A stretch of 64,000 nucleotides of DNA, from NCBI RefSeq assembly GCF_009827575.1, contig NZ_WTYR01000001.1:2391001-2455000 (forward strand), given 5' to 3'. The notes beneath the pieces are model-generated. The model ran no database searches, had not been told where the DNA came from, and saw only the letters and a program-made list of their open reading frames with translations. A program made the position numbers and the translations under genes. This document shows, piece by piece, positions 24,637 to 34,022 of the stretch. Every line of letters begins with the position of its first letter. Within the stretch, counting starts at the first letter, position 1. The stretch is from Alteriqipengyuania halimionae. Its GTDB lineage: Bacteria > Pseudomonadota > Alphaproteobacteria > Sphingomonadales > Sphingomonadaceae.

Positions 24637-24695
24637 GGACAACAGACTACAGCACCCTCTTTATTCCTTTAATTATTTTTGGTCTTTTCTCTTCC

Positions 24696-25736
24696 ATGAC
24701 GAGCGCTCTGATCCGAACCCTGCGTGGCGAAAACGTGGTGCCGCGCCCCCTCTGGCTAATGCGGCAGGCGGGGCGTTATCTCCCGGAATACCGTGCCTTA
24801 CGCGCCGAAAAGGGCGGGTTCCTCGACCTCGTCTACGATCACGAAGCCGCGGCGGAGATCACGTTGCAGCCGCTGCAACGGTTCGATTTCGACGGGGCAA
24901 TCCTGTTTTCCGACATCCTGATCGTGCCGCATGCGCTGGGCCAGGGGCTGACCTTCGTTGCCGGCGAGGGGCCGCGCCTTTCGCCGCCGCTCACCGAGGC
25001 GGAACTCGATTCCTTCGATCCGGCGCCAGAGCATTACGAGGCCGTGTGGCGTACGGTCGCATTGTTGGCGAAAGAGCTGGGACCCGAGAAGACATTGATC
25101 GGCTTTTCGGGCGCGCCGTGGACCGTCGCGACCTACATGGTCGCCGGGCAGGGCAGCAAGGAACAGGCCCCGGCACGCCAGCTTGCCTATCGCGATCCGG
25201 CGCGCTTCCAGGCGATCATCGACCGGATCGTCGAAAGCACGATCAATTACCTCGACGGGCAGGTCGAAGCCGGTGCACAGGCGCTGCAAGTGTTCGATTC
25301 GTGGAGCGGCAGCCTCGCCCCCGACGAATTCGAACGCTGGGTGATCGCGCCGACGGCGCAGATCGTTTCGGAAATGAAGCGCCGTCGCCCCGATACCCCG
25401 ATCATCGGGTTTCCCAAGGGCGCGGGTGCCAAGCTTCCGGCCTATGTTCGCGAAACCGGCGTCGATGCGGTCGGGCTCGACGAAACGGTCGATCCGCGCT
25501 GGGCGCATGACGTGCTGCCCGACGGTTTGCCGGTGCAGGGCAATTTCGATCCGCAATTGCTGCTGTCCGGCAGCGGCCGGATCGAGAGCAGGTCGCGCGA
25601 AATCCTCGATGCGCTGGCCGGGCGCCCGCACATCTTCAACCTCGGTCACGGCATCGATCGCTTTACGCCGATCGAAAATGTGGAACGGCTCGTCGCTGCG
25701 GTGAAGGGCTGGACCCCCGGTAATGGGGAGGGCTAA
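24696..25736 (+). CDS. hemE: Uroporphyrinogen decarboxylase
   Basis: HemE, 346 residues, converts uroporphyrinogen III to coproporphyrinogen III in haem synthesis. The N-terminal PLWLMRQAGRYLPEYR and the GFSGAPWTVATYM segment are diagnostic, with active-site Arg and Asp residues present (FDFDGAILFSDIL). It is the first gene right of the proposed origin. Its leader is a pyrimidine-rich, AT-rich tract with no Shine-Dalgarno sequence, so initiation is unusual. hemJ follows. Confidence 0.97.
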   Translation: MTSALIRTLRGENVVPRPLWLMRQAGRYLPEYRALRAEKGGFLDLVYDHEAAAEITLQPLQRFDFDGAILFSDILIVPHALGQGLTFVAGEGPRLSPPLTEAELDSFDPAPEHYEAVWRTVALLAKELGPEKTLIGFSGAPWTVATYMVAGQGSKEQAPARQLAYRDPARFQAIIDRIVESTINYLDGQVEAGAQALQVFDSWSGSLAPDEFERWVIAPTAQIVSEMKRRRPDTPIIGFPKGAGAKLPAYVRETGVDAVGLDETVDPRWAHDVLPDGLPVQGNFDPQLLLSGSGRIESRSREILDALAGRPHIFNLGHGIDRFTPIENVERLVAAVKGWTPGNGEG

Positions 25737-25813
25737 CCGATCCGGTCCGAAAATAGCCCCATGACGCGCCCGTCCGGGCCGTCTATTGCGAATCCATGCA
25801 GGAAGCTCTGGCG

Positions 25814-26248
25814 ATGATCTATCTGTGGCTGAAGGCGGGACATATCGCGTTCGTCATCTTCTGGATGGCGGGGCTGTTCATGCTTCCGCGCTACTTCGTC
25901 TACCACCAGGAAGCGGCGCCGGATTCGGCCGAGAACGCGCAATGGATCGAGCGCGAGCAGAAGCTGCTCAAGATCATCCTGATGCCCTCGATCATCGTGG
26001 TCTGGATCCTCGGTCTCTCGCTCGCCTGGGTAACCGGCGCGTTCACGCAAGGCTGGTTCCACATCAAGCTGATGCTGGTGATCCTGCTGTCGGGCTATCA
26101 CGGCTGGCTGGTGAGCTATGCGAAAAAGCTCGCTCGCGGCGAACGGCCGATCGACGGGAAGAAACTGCGGCTGCTCAACGAGGTGCCCGGAATTGCCGCG
26201 ATCCTGATCGTGATCGCAGTCGTGGTCCTGCCGAGCGTCCTGGCCTGA
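25814..26248 (+). CDS. hemJ: Protoporphyrinogen oxidase HemJ
   Basis: A 144-residue, four-helix membrane protein of the HemJ/UPF0093 family, the protoporphyrinogen IX oxidase of most alphaproteobacteria. The conserved histidine is in KAGHIAFVIFWMAG near the start, with WFHIKLMLV and GYHGWL later. The ATG at 25814 has AGGA 8 nt upstream and is preferred over 25796. Position between hemE and rho is typical and matches a haem role. Confidence 0.9.
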   Translation: MIYLWLKAGHIAFVIFWMAGLFMLPRYFVYHQEAAPDSAENAQWIEREQKLLKIILMPSIIVVWILGLSLAWVTGAFTQGWFHIKLMLVILLSGYHGWLVSYAKKLARGERPIDGKKLRLLNEVPGIAAILIVIAVVVLPSVLA

Positions 26249-26262
26249 CAGCGCGGAATTCG

Positions 26263-26291
26263 TTGACGCTGCCGCAGCTGCGTCATACATC
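26263..26291 (+). promoter_or_regulatory. Possible rho promoter
   Basis: TTGACG (26263-26268), 17-nt spacer and TACATC (26286-26291), 108 nt before the rho start. The -10 is poor. rho itself has no clear ribosome-binding site, and its long leader may serve autoregulation. Confidence 0.35.
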
Positions 26292-26398
26292 CGTCGAACC
26301 GACCGGTGCGGCCGCAGGGACTTCCTGCCGCCAGGTCCGCGTTCTCCACGCCCACAGACCTTCCGGCTATCAAATATTTTACTGAAAAGACACGATAC

Positions 26399-27664
26399 AT
26401 GCATCTCAAAGACTTGAAACTCAAAGCACCGGCCGATCTGGTCTCGATGGCCGAGGAACTCGGTGTCGAAGGCGCGTCGACCATGCGCCGACAGGACCTG
26501 ATGTTCTGCATCCTGCGCGAGCTCGCAGAGGATGAGGAATACGAAGACAAGATCATGGGCATCGGCACGATCGAAGTGCTGCAGGACGGCTTCGGCTTCC
26601 TCCGTTCGCCCGAAGCGAACTATCTCGCCGGCCCGGACGATATTTACGTGTCGCCCAATCAGGTCCGCAAATGGGGCCTGCGCACCGGCGATACGGTCGA
26701 AGGCGAAATTCGCGCGCCGCAGGAAGGCGAGCGTTATTTCGCGCTGACTAAGCTCACCGAGGTCAATTTCGAAGACCCCGACCAGGTTCGCCACCGCACC
26801 AATTTCGACAATCTGACGCCGCTCTATCCCGACCAGAAACTGTCGCTCGATACGCTCGATCCGACCGTGGTCGACAAGAGCGCGCGGGTGATCGACATCA
26901 TCTCGCCGCAGGGCAAGGGTCAGCGCGCGCTGATCGTCGCTCCGCCGCGCACCGGTAAGACGGTGCTGCTGCAGAACATCGCCAAGGCGATCACCGACAA
27001 CCACCCCGAAGTGTTCCTGCTGGTCCTGCTCGTCGACGAGCGTCCCGAGGAAGTCACCGACATGCAGCGCTCGGTCAATGGCGAGGTCATTTCCTCGACA
27101 TTCGACGAGCCGGCCAACCGCCATGTGCAGGTCGCCGAAATGGTGATCGAGAAGGCGAAGCGCCTGGTCGAGCACAAGAAAGACGTCGTGATCCTGCTCG
27201 ACTCGATCACGCGTCTCGGCCGCGCCTACAACACCGTGGTACCTAGCTCGGGCAAGGTGCTGACCGGCGGTGTCGACGCCAATGCGCTCCAGCGTCCGAA
27301 GCGTTTCTTCGGCGCGGCCCGCAACATCGAAGAAGGCGGCTCGCTCTCGATCATCGCCACTGCGCTGATCGACACCGGCAGCCGGATGGACGAGGTTATC
27401 TTCGAAGAGTTCAAGGGCACCGGTAACAGCGAAATCGTGCTCGACCGCAAGGTCGCCGACAAGCGCATCTTCCCGGCGCTCGATGTTGGCAAGTCCGGCA
27501 CCCGCAAGGAAGAGCTGTTGGTCGAGAAGGACAAGCTTTCGAAGATGTGGGTCCTGCGCCGGATTCTCATGCAGATGGGCACGATCGACGCGATGGAATT
27601 CCTCCTCGACAAGATGAAGGATTCCAAGACCAACGAAGACTTCTTCGACACGATGAATCAGTAA
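26399..27664 (+). CDS. rho: Transcription termination factor Rho
   Basis: A 421-residue hexameric RNA helicase. The N-terminal RNA-binding domain includes [18 protein letters not shown] with the cold-shock-like fold. The ATPase has the Walker [12 protein letters not shown], the [12 protein letters not shown] segment, and the Q-loop/R-loop region [27 protein letters not shown] in sections. The family N-terminus begins [15 protein letters not shown], so the ATG at 26399 is used. The AAA-type ATPase gene follows immediately. Confidence 0.98.
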   Translation: MHLKDLKLKAPADLVSMAEELGVEGASTMRRQDLMFCILRELAEDEEYEDKIMGIGTIEVLQDGFGFLRSPEANYLAGPDDIYVSPNQVRKWGLRTGDTVEGEIRAPQEGERYFALTKLTEVNFEDPDQVRHRTNFDNLTPLYPDQKLSLDTLDPTVVDKSARVIDIISPQGKGQRALIVAPPRTGKTVLLQNIAKAITDNHPEVFLLVLLVDERPEEVTDMQRSVNGEVISSTFDEPANRHVQVAEMVIEKAKRLVEHKKDVVILLDSITRLGRAYNTVVPSSGKVLTGGVDANALQRPKRFFGAARNIEEGGSLSIIATALIDTGSRMDEVIFEEFKGTGNSEIVLDRKVADKRIFPALDVGKSGTRKEELLVEKDKLSKMWVLRRILMQMGTIDAMEFLLDKMKDSKTNEDFFDTMNQ

Positions 27665-27665
27665 C

Positions 27666-28193
27666 GTGGTTTCGCGTCTGGTCGTCACCGGCGCGCCAGG
27701 TGCGGGCAAATCTACCCTGCTGGAAACTCTGGCGGCGCGAGGCATGGCGGTCGAACGCGAGGTTGCGCGCAGCATTCTGCAAGCGCCGGGCGGCATGGAG
27801 ATGCGTGCCCGGCGTCCGCAGGATTTCGCGCGCGCCATGCTCGAGGCCGAAAGCGCTGCTTATGCACGGGCTGCGATGAATTGCGGCGCGACGCTATTCG
27901 ATCGGGGCTTTCCGGACATCGCCGGTTTCCTGAAGGTCGAAGGTTTGCCGGTGATCGATGCTGTGGAACGAGCATGCCGCGACAGGCGCTACACCGGCCC
28001 GATCTTCCGCGCGCCACCCTGGCGCGAGATCTATTGGCAGGATGAGGAGCGGATTCAGGACTGGGATGGGGCCGTGGCCAGCGATGCAGCGATTTGCGCC
28101 GCTTGGCGGATGTACGGTTACGAATTGATCGACCTGCCGCTCGCCTCAGCCGATGAGCGTGCCGATTTCGTGCTCAGGCAGCAGTCGAACTAG
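27666..28193 (+). CDS. AAA-family ATP/GTP-binding protein
   Basis: A 175-residue small P-loop protein with Walker A GAPGAGKST at about residue 9-17 and a DRGFPDIAGFLK segment (about 78-89). The family resembles AAA_28/adenylate-kinase-like uncharacterised ATPases. Target and substrate are unknown. It starts with GTG one nucleotide after rho and shares a CTAG stop overlap with the convergent GltS-like gene. Confidence 0.75.
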   Translation: MVSRLVVTGAPGAGKSTLLETLAARGMAVEREVARSILQAPGGMEMRARRPQDFARAMLEAESAAYARAAMNCGATLFDRGFPDIAGFLKVEGLPVIDAVERACRDRRYTGPIFRAPPWREIYWQDEERIQDWDGAVASDAAICAAWRMYGYELIDLPLASADERADFVLRQQSN

Positions 28194-29764
28194 CTCCCGC
28201 AGTCAAAACTCTCTGCACTGGCGGCATTCCAGGCCGGGCCGAGCAGTGTGCTGTCGGCATCGTCGAGCAATTGGCCTTCCTCGACGAAGGAATAAATCCG
28301 GTCGATCGGCAGTGATTTCGCGCCGTTCAAACGTTCGCGCATATCGCCAGGACGAATCTCCCACGGGCTTTCGAGACCCATGGCGACGGTGATTTCGCGC
28401 AGCGAATGGAGAGTCTGGCGCTGGAACCGGGCGATGCGCGGCGCCTTGTCCTCGACCACGAGGCCGCGCTGGCGCCATGGGGTCTGGGTCGCGATGCCGG
28501 TCGGGCAATTCCCGGTATGACACTGCATAGACTGGATGCATCCGGTCGCGAACATGAAGGGACGGGCTGCGTTGCAATAGTCGGTGCCGAGAGCGAAGCT
28601 GACGGCCATCTGGGCACCCGAATGGATCTTCCCCGCAGATGCGATCTTCACGCGCGATTTCAGCCCGGTTCCGACCAGCATGTTGCGCACCCAGATCGTC
28701 CCTTCGCGCAGCGGCATGCCGACGCGGTTGGACAATTCCAGCGGCGCGGCACCGGTGCCACCTTCGGCGCCGTCGACGGTGATGAAATCGGGCGTGATGC
28801 CGGTTTCCATCATCGCCTTGCCCAGCGCCATCACTTCATGCGGTTTGCCGACGCAAAGCTTGAATCCGACCGGCTTTCCGCCGCTCAATTCGCGCAATTG
28901 CGCGACCCATTCAAGCAGTCCGATCGGAGTGGAGAAGGTCGAATGGGCGGCAGGGGAGGTCACCGTCTCACCCACGGGCACGCCGCGCGCCTCCGCGATC
29001 TCTTCGGTCACCTTTTCGCCTGGCAGCACACCGCCATGACCCGGCTTGGCGCCCTGGCTTAGCTTGATCTCGATCATCTTGACCTGTTCGCCGGTCGCAT
29101 TGTCGGCGAACTTGTCGGGATCGAACTGGCCGTTGAAACCGCGACAGCCGAAATAACCGCTGCCGATTTCCCAGATCAGGTCGCCACCATGCCTGCGATG
29201 ATATTTCGAGATGCTGCCTTCGCCCGTATTGTGGGCGAAGCTGCCGATCTTGGCGCCGAGATTGAGTGCTTCGATCGCACGCGCCGATAGCGAACCGAAG
29301 CTCATGGCCGAAATGTTGAGCAGGGCGGCATCGTAGGGTTGTCTGCAATCGGGTCCGCCGATTTTCACGCGCCAGAATTCGGGCGCATCCTCGCGCGGAA
29401 CGATCGAATGGCTGAGCCACTCGTATTCTTCCGAATAGACGTCGAGTTCGGTGCCCATCGGGTGCGCATCGAGATCGCCCTTGGCCCGGGCATAGACGAG
29501 CGCGCGTTCCTGATGACTGAACGGGCGGCCCTCCAGATCGTCCTCGACGATATAGGCCTGCGCGAACGGGCGGATATCTTCCATCAGCCAGCGAATTCGG
29601 GAGACCAGCGGATAGTTGCGACGCAACGTGTGTTCGGACTGAAAGAAATCGATCCATGCCAGCACAGCCAGCGGGACGAGCAGGATCAGTGTGGGCCACC
29701 ACAGCAGCGCCAGCCCGAAGGCAAGGGCGGTGACGAGCAGCGGAAGGATATAGCGCCAGGGCAT
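28190..29764 (-). CDS. FMN-binding glutamate-synthase-family protein (membrane-anchored)
   Basis: A 524-residue protein. Two N-terminal hydrophobic segments (about 5-40) precede a GltS FMN-binding domain with GTGAAPLE (about 330) and the iron-sulfur ligands of GltS, spaced C-x5-C-x4-C in CIQSMQCHTGNCPTG. The glutaminase domain of true glutamate synthase is missing, so it is a relative of unclear substrate, probably reduced by a separate donor. Such proteins are often annotated FMN-binding glutamate synthase. It is followed at 6 nt by the dienelactone-hydrolase gene start on the same strand. Confidence 0.85.
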   Translation of the reverse strand: MPWRYILPLLVTALAFGLALLWWPTLILLVPLAVLAWIDFFQSEHTLRRNYPLVSRIRWLMEDIRPFAQAYIVEDDLEGRPFSHQERALVYARAKGDLDAHPMGTELDVYSEEYEWLSHSIVPREDAPEFWRVKIGGPDCRQPYDAALLNISAMSFGSLSARAIEALNLGAKIGSFAHNTGEGSISKYHRRHGGDLIWEIGSGYFGCRGFNGQFDPDKFADNATGEQVKMIEIKLSQGAKPGHGGVLPGEKVTEEIAEARGVPVGETVTSPAAHSTFSTPIGLLEWVAQLRELSGGKPVGFKLCVGKPHEVMALGKAMMETGITPDFITVDGAEGGTGAAPLELSNRVGMPLREGTIWVRNMLVGTGLKSRVKIASAGKIHSGAQMAVSFALGTDYCNAARPFMFATGCIQSMQCHTGNCPTGIATQTPWRQRGLVVEDKAPRIARFQRQTLHSLREITVAMGLESPWEIRPGDMRERLNGAKSLPIDRIYSFVEEGQLLDDADSTLLGPAWNAASAESFDCGS

Positions 29765-29770
29765 TCGCGT

Positions 29771-30466
29771 TCAGCCGAGGTGCTCGGCGAAGAATTCCTT
29801 CGTGCGGCCATCGGCGAGGTTGGCGCATTCCGCGTTGCGGCGTTCGCCGAACTGGGTTGCGAAACCGTGGTCCATGCCTTCGTAATCGTGCAGCGTGACC
29901 TTGGGATGGTCGTCGAGACCATCGTGCATGGCCTTCTGCGTTTCCTTGTCGACGAACCCGTCGTCGGTGGGGATATGCAGCATCAGCGGGCGGGCGATCG
30001 CGTTCTTCTCGCGCAGGAGGTTGTCGACCCCGACCGCATAATAACCGACCGTCGCGTCGCTGTCGGTGCGCGCCGCGGTCATGTAAGCGAGCCGTCCACC
30101 GAGGCAGTAGCCCACCGCACCGACCTTGCCGCAGCCTTGCGAGCGCGCCCATTTAATCGTCGCCTCGATATCGCGTACGCCTTGGTCCTGGTCGAACTTG
30201 TTCATGAGCTCGAGAGCCTTCTGGAATTCGGGTTCGATATCGGGATCGAGTTCGACCTCGGGTTCGAGGGGCCAAAAGAGATCGGGGGCGACCGCCAGAT
30301 AACCGTCTTCGGCTAGCAGGTCGCACTTGCGACGGATCCCGGCATTTACACCGAAAATCTCCTGAATCACCACGATCGCTGCTTTCGCTTCGCCTTCGGG
30401 GCGGGCGACATAGGCGGCGAAATCCTTGTCGCCATTGATCTGCTGGATGCGAATGTTCTCGCTCAT
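29771..30466 (-). CDS. Dienelactone hydrolase family protein
   Basis: A 231-residue alpha/beta hydrolase of the DLH family. The nucleophile is cysteine in GYCLGGRLAY (about 120), with Asp in DDGFVD and His in DHGFATQF completing the triad. AGGGAGAA lies upstream of the ATG at 30466, which fits the family N-terminus. Substrate is unknown. It is divergent from the DUF6489 gene across 93 nt with no clear operator. Confidence 0.88.
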   Translation of the reverse strand: MSENIRIQQINGDKDFAAYVARPEGEAKAAIVVIQEIFGVNAGIRRKCDLLAEDGYLAVAPDLFWPLEPEVELDPDIEPEFQKALELMNKFDQDQGVRDIEATIKWARSQGCGKVGAVGYCLGGRLAYMTAARTDSDATVGYYAVGVDNLLREKNAIARPLMLHIPTDDGFVDKETQKAMHDGLDDHPKVTLHDYEGMDHGFATQFGERRNAECANLADGRTKEFFAEHLG

Positions 30467-30559
30467 GGAATTCTCCCTGCTGTTCTCGCCGCGACGGGCA
30501 TACATTGCAAAATGCGTCTCGCACGCCACATTGTTCCCGACAACAGAGGGAATTGACCC

Positions 30560-30820
30560 ATGAAAATGAATATCGAAATCGATTGCACGCCCGAGGAGGC
30601 GCGGACCTTCATGGGGCTGCCCGATGTGACGCCCGCGAACGACGTCTATGTCGATGCCGTCACCAAGGCGATGAAGGGCATGGGCAATGTGGATCAGCTG
30701 CAGGAATATGCCACCAAGCTCGCCCCGATGGGTCAGATGGGGCTGAAGATGTTCCAACAATTCGTCGAAGCGGGTGCTGCGGGTGCCAAGCCGGCCAAGC
30801 CGCCGAAGAAAGACGACTGA
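30560..30820 (+). CDS. DUF6489 family protein
   Basis: An 86-residue cytoplasmic protein of the alphaproteobacterial DUF6489 family (MKMNIEIDCTPEEARTF and the KPAKPPKKDD tail). It has no known function. AGAGGGAATTGACCC lies just upstream of the ATG. mnmE starts 13 nt downstream. Confidence 0.7.
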   Translation: MKMNIEIDCTPEEARTFMGLPDVTPANDVYVDAVTKAMKGMGNVDQLQEYATKLAPMGQMGLKMFQQFVEAGAAGAKPAKPPKKDD

Positions 30821-30833
30821 GCTTCTTCCATCG

Positions 30834-32108
30834 ATGGATGACACGATTTTCGCGCTGTCGAGCGGTGCGCCGCCTGCGGCGATAGCGATCGTGCGCGTCA
30901 GCGGATCGCGCGCGGGCGAAATCGCCGAAGGTCTTTCGGGCCGCAAGCCCGAGCCGCGTAGAGCCGCGCTCGCCCGCTTGCGCAATCGTGAGGGCGAAAC
31001 GCTCGATGATGCGCTCATTCTCTGGTTTCCCGGACCCGATACGGCGACGGGAGAGGATCTGCTCGAGTTGCATTGCCATGGCGGACGTGCGGTGGTGAGG
31101 GCGGTCGAACATGCGCTTCAACATGCTTGGGACTGTCGACCCGCGGAGGCTGGGGAGTTTACTCGCCGCGCCTTCGCCAACGGAAGGATCGATCTTGCCC
31201 AGGCCGAGGCCTTGGGCGATCTTCTTTCCGCAGAAAGCGAGTTGCAGCGGCGCGTCGCGGTGCGGATGGCGGGTGGCGCAGCCTCAGCGCGCGTGGAGGA
31301 TTGGCGCGAACGCTTGCTCATTTTGGCGGCACAGATCGAAGCAGCGCTCGATTTCAGCGATGAGGACGATGTGGCGGATCTTTCTCCTGCGTTCTCGGCC
31401 GGGGTTGCAACACTGGCAGCCGAAATTGGCGAATGGCTCGCGCGGCCAGCGGCAGAACGGCTTCGTGAAGGGATCAGGATTGCGCTGGCTGGACCCCCGA
31501 ATTCTGGAAAATCGAGTTTGTTCAACAGGTTGCTTGACGAAGAAGCGGCAATCGCCACGCCTATCGAAGGTACGACGCGGGATCTTCTTGAGCGACCTAT
31601 TGCGTGGGGCGGCGTACCTTTCACGCTCATTGATACCGCCGGCCTGCGCGATACGACCGACGATGCGATCGAAGCGATCGGGATCGAGCGAGCGCGGAGT
31701 GCCTTGGCGGATGCCGATATCGTTCTCTGGCTTGGACCGAAAGGCGAAGGACCCCGAGGCGCCTGGGAAATCGAAACCAAATCCGACCTTGATGGCCCAG
31801 GCAAACACGCGGCGCGACACCGTGTCTCGGCCGTGAATGGGGAAGGGGTGTTGGGGCTCCAGACCGATCTCGTCGCGTCCGCTCGCGACATCCTTCCCAA
31901 GCCAGGTGAGACCGCACTGAATGCGCGTCAGCGCGCGGCGCTCATGCCAGCGGAGGATGCGTTGCTGTCGATCGAAAACGAAGGCGATCATTTGCTCATC
32001 GCCGAGAACCTGCGGCGTGCCCGCGTAGCGTTCGATGCCTTCACGGGACGCGCGGCGAGCGAGGACGTGCTCGATCGTCTATTCGGGCAATTTTGTATCG
32101 GGAAATGA
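30834..32108 (+). CDS. mnmE: tRNA U34 modification GTPase MnmE
   Basis: MnmE, 424 residues, builds cmnm5U34 on tRNA with MnmG. The N-terminal THF-binding domain begins FALSSGAPPAAIAIVRVSG. The G domain (about 215-370) has G1 AGPPNSGKSS and G3 DTAGLRDTTD, with TKSD as a G4-like element. The C-terminus ends with the conserved catalytic FCIGK. The protein is slightly shorter than the usual 440-455 residues. A perfect parS lies 9 nt after the stop. Confidence 0.95.
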   Translation: MDDTIFALSSGAPPAAIAIVRVSGSRAGEIAEGLSGRKPEPRRAALARLRNREGETLDDALILWFPGPDTATGEDLLELHCHGGRAVVRAVEHALQHAWDCRPAEAGEFTRRAFANGRIDLAQAEALGDLLSAESELQRRVAVRMAGGAASARVEDWRERLLILAAQIEAALDFSDEDDVADLSPAFSAGVATLAAEIGEWLARPAAERLREGIRIALAGPPNSGKSSLFNRLLDEEAAIATPIEGTTRDLLERPIAWGGVPFTLIDTAGLRDTTDDAIEAIGIERARSALADADIVLWLGPKGEGPRGAWEIETKSDLDGPGKHAARHRVSAVNGEGVLGLQTDLVASARDILPKPGETALNARQRAALMPAEDALLSIENEGDHLLIAENLRRARVAFDAFTGRAASEDVLDRLFGQFCIGK

Positions 32109-32117
32109 AGGCGCGAA

Positions 32118-32133
32118 TGTTCCACGTGGAACA
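32118..32133. other. parS: parS site 1 (ParB-binding centromere site)
   Basis: TGTTCCACGTGGAACA, a perfect 16-bp palindrome matching alphaproteobacterial parS, in the 66-nt mnmE-mnmG gap. It lies about 7.5 kb from the proposed origin. Confidence 0.9.
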
Positions 32134-32174
32134 TCGACTTTGATTTCCGGCCCGGGCAGGACTATCTCCCGGCT

Positions 32175-34022
32175 GTGAGCACTTTCGACATCATCGTGGT
32201 AGGTGGCGGCCATGCGGGCTGTGAGGCAGCGGCCGTTGCCGCGCGAATGGGTGCGCGTGTGGCTTTGGTGAACTTCTCGCGCGAGACCATCGGTGCGATG
32301 AGCTGCAATCCGGCGATCGGCGGCCTCGGCAAGGGGCATCTGGTGCGCGAAGTCGACGCGTTCGATGGCATCATAGGGCGTGCTGCAGACGCCGCTGCGG
32401 TTCATTACCGGATGCTCAATCGGTCCAAGGGCAGTGCGGTCCAAGGCCCCAGAGTTCAGGCCGACCGCAAGCTGTTCCGCAACGCGGTCCAGCAAATGAT
32501 GGCGCGTCAGGGTGACTTGACGATCATCGAAGGCGAAGTGGCGGCACTCTGGATCGAACGCGGTCGAGCGACCGGAGTGGTGCTCGCCGATGGTTCGAAG
32601 CTCGGGGGAAGGGCTGTCGTCCTGTGCACCGGAACCTTCCTCGGTGGGAAGTTGTATCGGGGCGAGGAGGTGCAGGAAGGAGGGCGCGTCGGCGAAGCCG
32701 CAGCGACCCGGCTTGCCGAGCAAATGAACGACACGGCGATCCCGCTGTCACGCATGAAAACCGGAACGCCGCCGCGTCTCGACGGACGCACAATTGACTG
32801 GGCGGTGCTGCAGGAGCAGCCATCCGATACCGAGTTCTGGACGATGTCGCCGATGTCTGCGGAGCGTCTCAACCCGCAGGTATTCTGCGCCATCACGCGC
32901 ACCAATGAGCGCGCGCACGACATCATCCGCGCCAATCTCGATCGTTCCCCGATTTTCTCGGGTGCGCTCGGCGCGCAGGGGCCGCGCTATTGCCCTTCGA
33001 TCGAAGACAAGATTCATCGTTTTGCCGATCGTGACGGCCACCAGGTCTTTCTGGAACCCGAGGGTCTTGATACGCATCTGGTCTATCCGAACGGAATCAG
33101 CACCTCTCTGCCTACCGATGTCCAGCTCGCCATGCTGCGCGAGATGGATGGGCTGGCCGATGTCGTGATGGAAGTGCCGGGCTATGCCGTCGAATATGTT
33201 CATATCGACCCGCGCGCTTTGCGTCCTACGCTCGAACTGCGCGATCTGCGGGGGGTGTACTGCGCCGGCCAGATCAACGGCACGACTGGCTATGAAGAAG
33301 CCGCCGCACAGGGACTCATGGCGGGGGCGAGCGCAGCGAGTGCGATCCTGGAGCGTGACCCACCCGCGCTCGACAGGGCGAATTCGTATATTGCCGTGAT
33401 GATCGATGACCTGACCCTGCACGGGGTGAGCGAGCCCTACCGCATGCTGACGGCGCGGGCCGAATATCGACTTCGTCTCCGTGCGAACAATGCGTCGGCG
33501 AGGCTGACTCCCATCGCCATCGAATCGGGCTGCGTGGGCGACGAGCGAAAAGATTGGTTCGTTCGACGGGCAGAGCAACGCGAAGCGTTCGAAGCGGCGC
33601 TGGAGCAAGAAATCGGCTCGAAGGCTTTGGCAGATGCCGGTCTGCCCGTACGTGCCGACACGGGTCGCTTGGCTGCGCGCGAATGGGTACGTTTCAATGG
33701 CGTCGAGATCGAAGATTTGCGGGCTTTTGCTCGATTCCCTGCGGTCGATCCGACGCTCGAGGATGAAGTGATCGAAGACGCCGTTTACGAGCCGTATTTG
33801 GCTCGACAAGAGACCGAGCTGCGTGATCTGCGCGCGGCAGAAGACCTTCGTCTGGACGATGACTTCCCCTACGGCAGTGTGCCAGGTCTTTCACGTGAAA
33901 TGGTAGAGCGGTTGAGCAATTCTCGCCCTCCCACTCTTGCCGCGGCGGGACGAATACCGGGCATTACACCCGCAGCGCTCGCTGCGTTGATGGTCCACGC
34001 GAAGAGGCGTGTAGCGGCATGA
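32175..34022 (+). CDS. mnmG: tRNA U34 modification enzyme MnmG (GidA)
   Basis: MnmG, 615 residues, the FAD partner of MnmE. The N-terminal FAD motif is [12 protein letters not shown], followed by [23 protein letters not shown] in segments. The substrate region with [10 protein letters not shown] and [13 protein letters not shown], and the C-terminal TIPGIxPxAL-like [13 protein letters not shown], are present. It starts with GTG after a weak ribosome-binding site, and its 3' end contains a degenerate parS. rsmG overlaps it by 4 nt. Confidence 0.97.
   Translation: MSTFDIIVVGGGHAGCEAAAVAARMGARVALVNFSRETIGAMSCNPAIGGLGKGHLVREVDAFDGIIGRAADAAAVHYRMLNRSKGSAVQGPRVQADRKLFRNAVQQMMARQGDLTIIEGEVAALWIERGRATGVVLADGSKLGGRAVVLCTGTFLGGKLYRGEEVQEGGRVGEAAATRLAEQMNDTAIPLSRMKTGTPPRLDGRTIDWAVLQEQPSDTEFWTMSPMSAERLNPQVFCAITRTNERAHDIIRANLDRSPIFSGALGAQGPRYCPSIEDKIHRFADRDGHQVFLEPEGLDTHLVYPNGISTSLPTDVQLAMLREMDGLADVVMEVPGYAVEYVHIDPRALRPTLELRDLRGVYCAGQINGTTGYEEAAAQGLMAGASAASAILERDPPALDRANSYIAVMIDDLTLHGVSEPYRMLTARAEYRLRLRANNASARLTPIAIESGCVGDERKDWFVRRAEQREAFEAALEQEIGSKALADAGLPVRADTGRLAAREWVRFNGVEIEDLRAFARFPAVDPTLEDEVIEDAVYEPYLARQETELRDLRAAEDLRLDDDFPYGSVPGLSREMVERLSNSRPPTLAAAGRIPGITPAALAALMVHAKRRVAA
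33887..33902. other. parS: parS-like site 2 (degenerate, inside mnmG)
   Basis: TCTTTCACGTGAAATG keeps the central 12-bp palindrome TTTCACGTGAAA of parS but differs at three outer bases of TGTTTCACGTGAAACA. It is coding, in the 3' end of mnmG, so binding strength is uncertain. Confidence 0.5.

Larger units (their letters stand above)
24396..24695. other. oriC: Candidate chromosomal replication origin (oriC)
   Basis: A 300-bp gap between divergent ppsR and hemE. It carries three DnaA boxes with one mismatch to TTATCCACA (24395-24403, 24407-24415, 24628-24636), a weaker one (24519-24527) and five GANTC sites between 24468 and 24598. A tract next to hemE is about 80% AT over 24661-24690. Gene direction switches here, minus to the left and plus to the right. 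The hemE neighbour matches the Caulobacter origin, and parS sites lie 8-10 kb to the right. Confidence 0.75.

Noticed and set aside
24669-24683. A full CtrA site (TTAA-N7-TTAA) in the candidate origin
   Set aside because: Only one TTAA half is present. At the second position the sequence is TGGT.
25733-27838. A 701-codon open frame on the minus strand opposite rho and hemJ
   Set aside because: It mirrors rho exactly, is His/Arg/Asp-rich as expected from high-GC antisense, and has no family resemblance.
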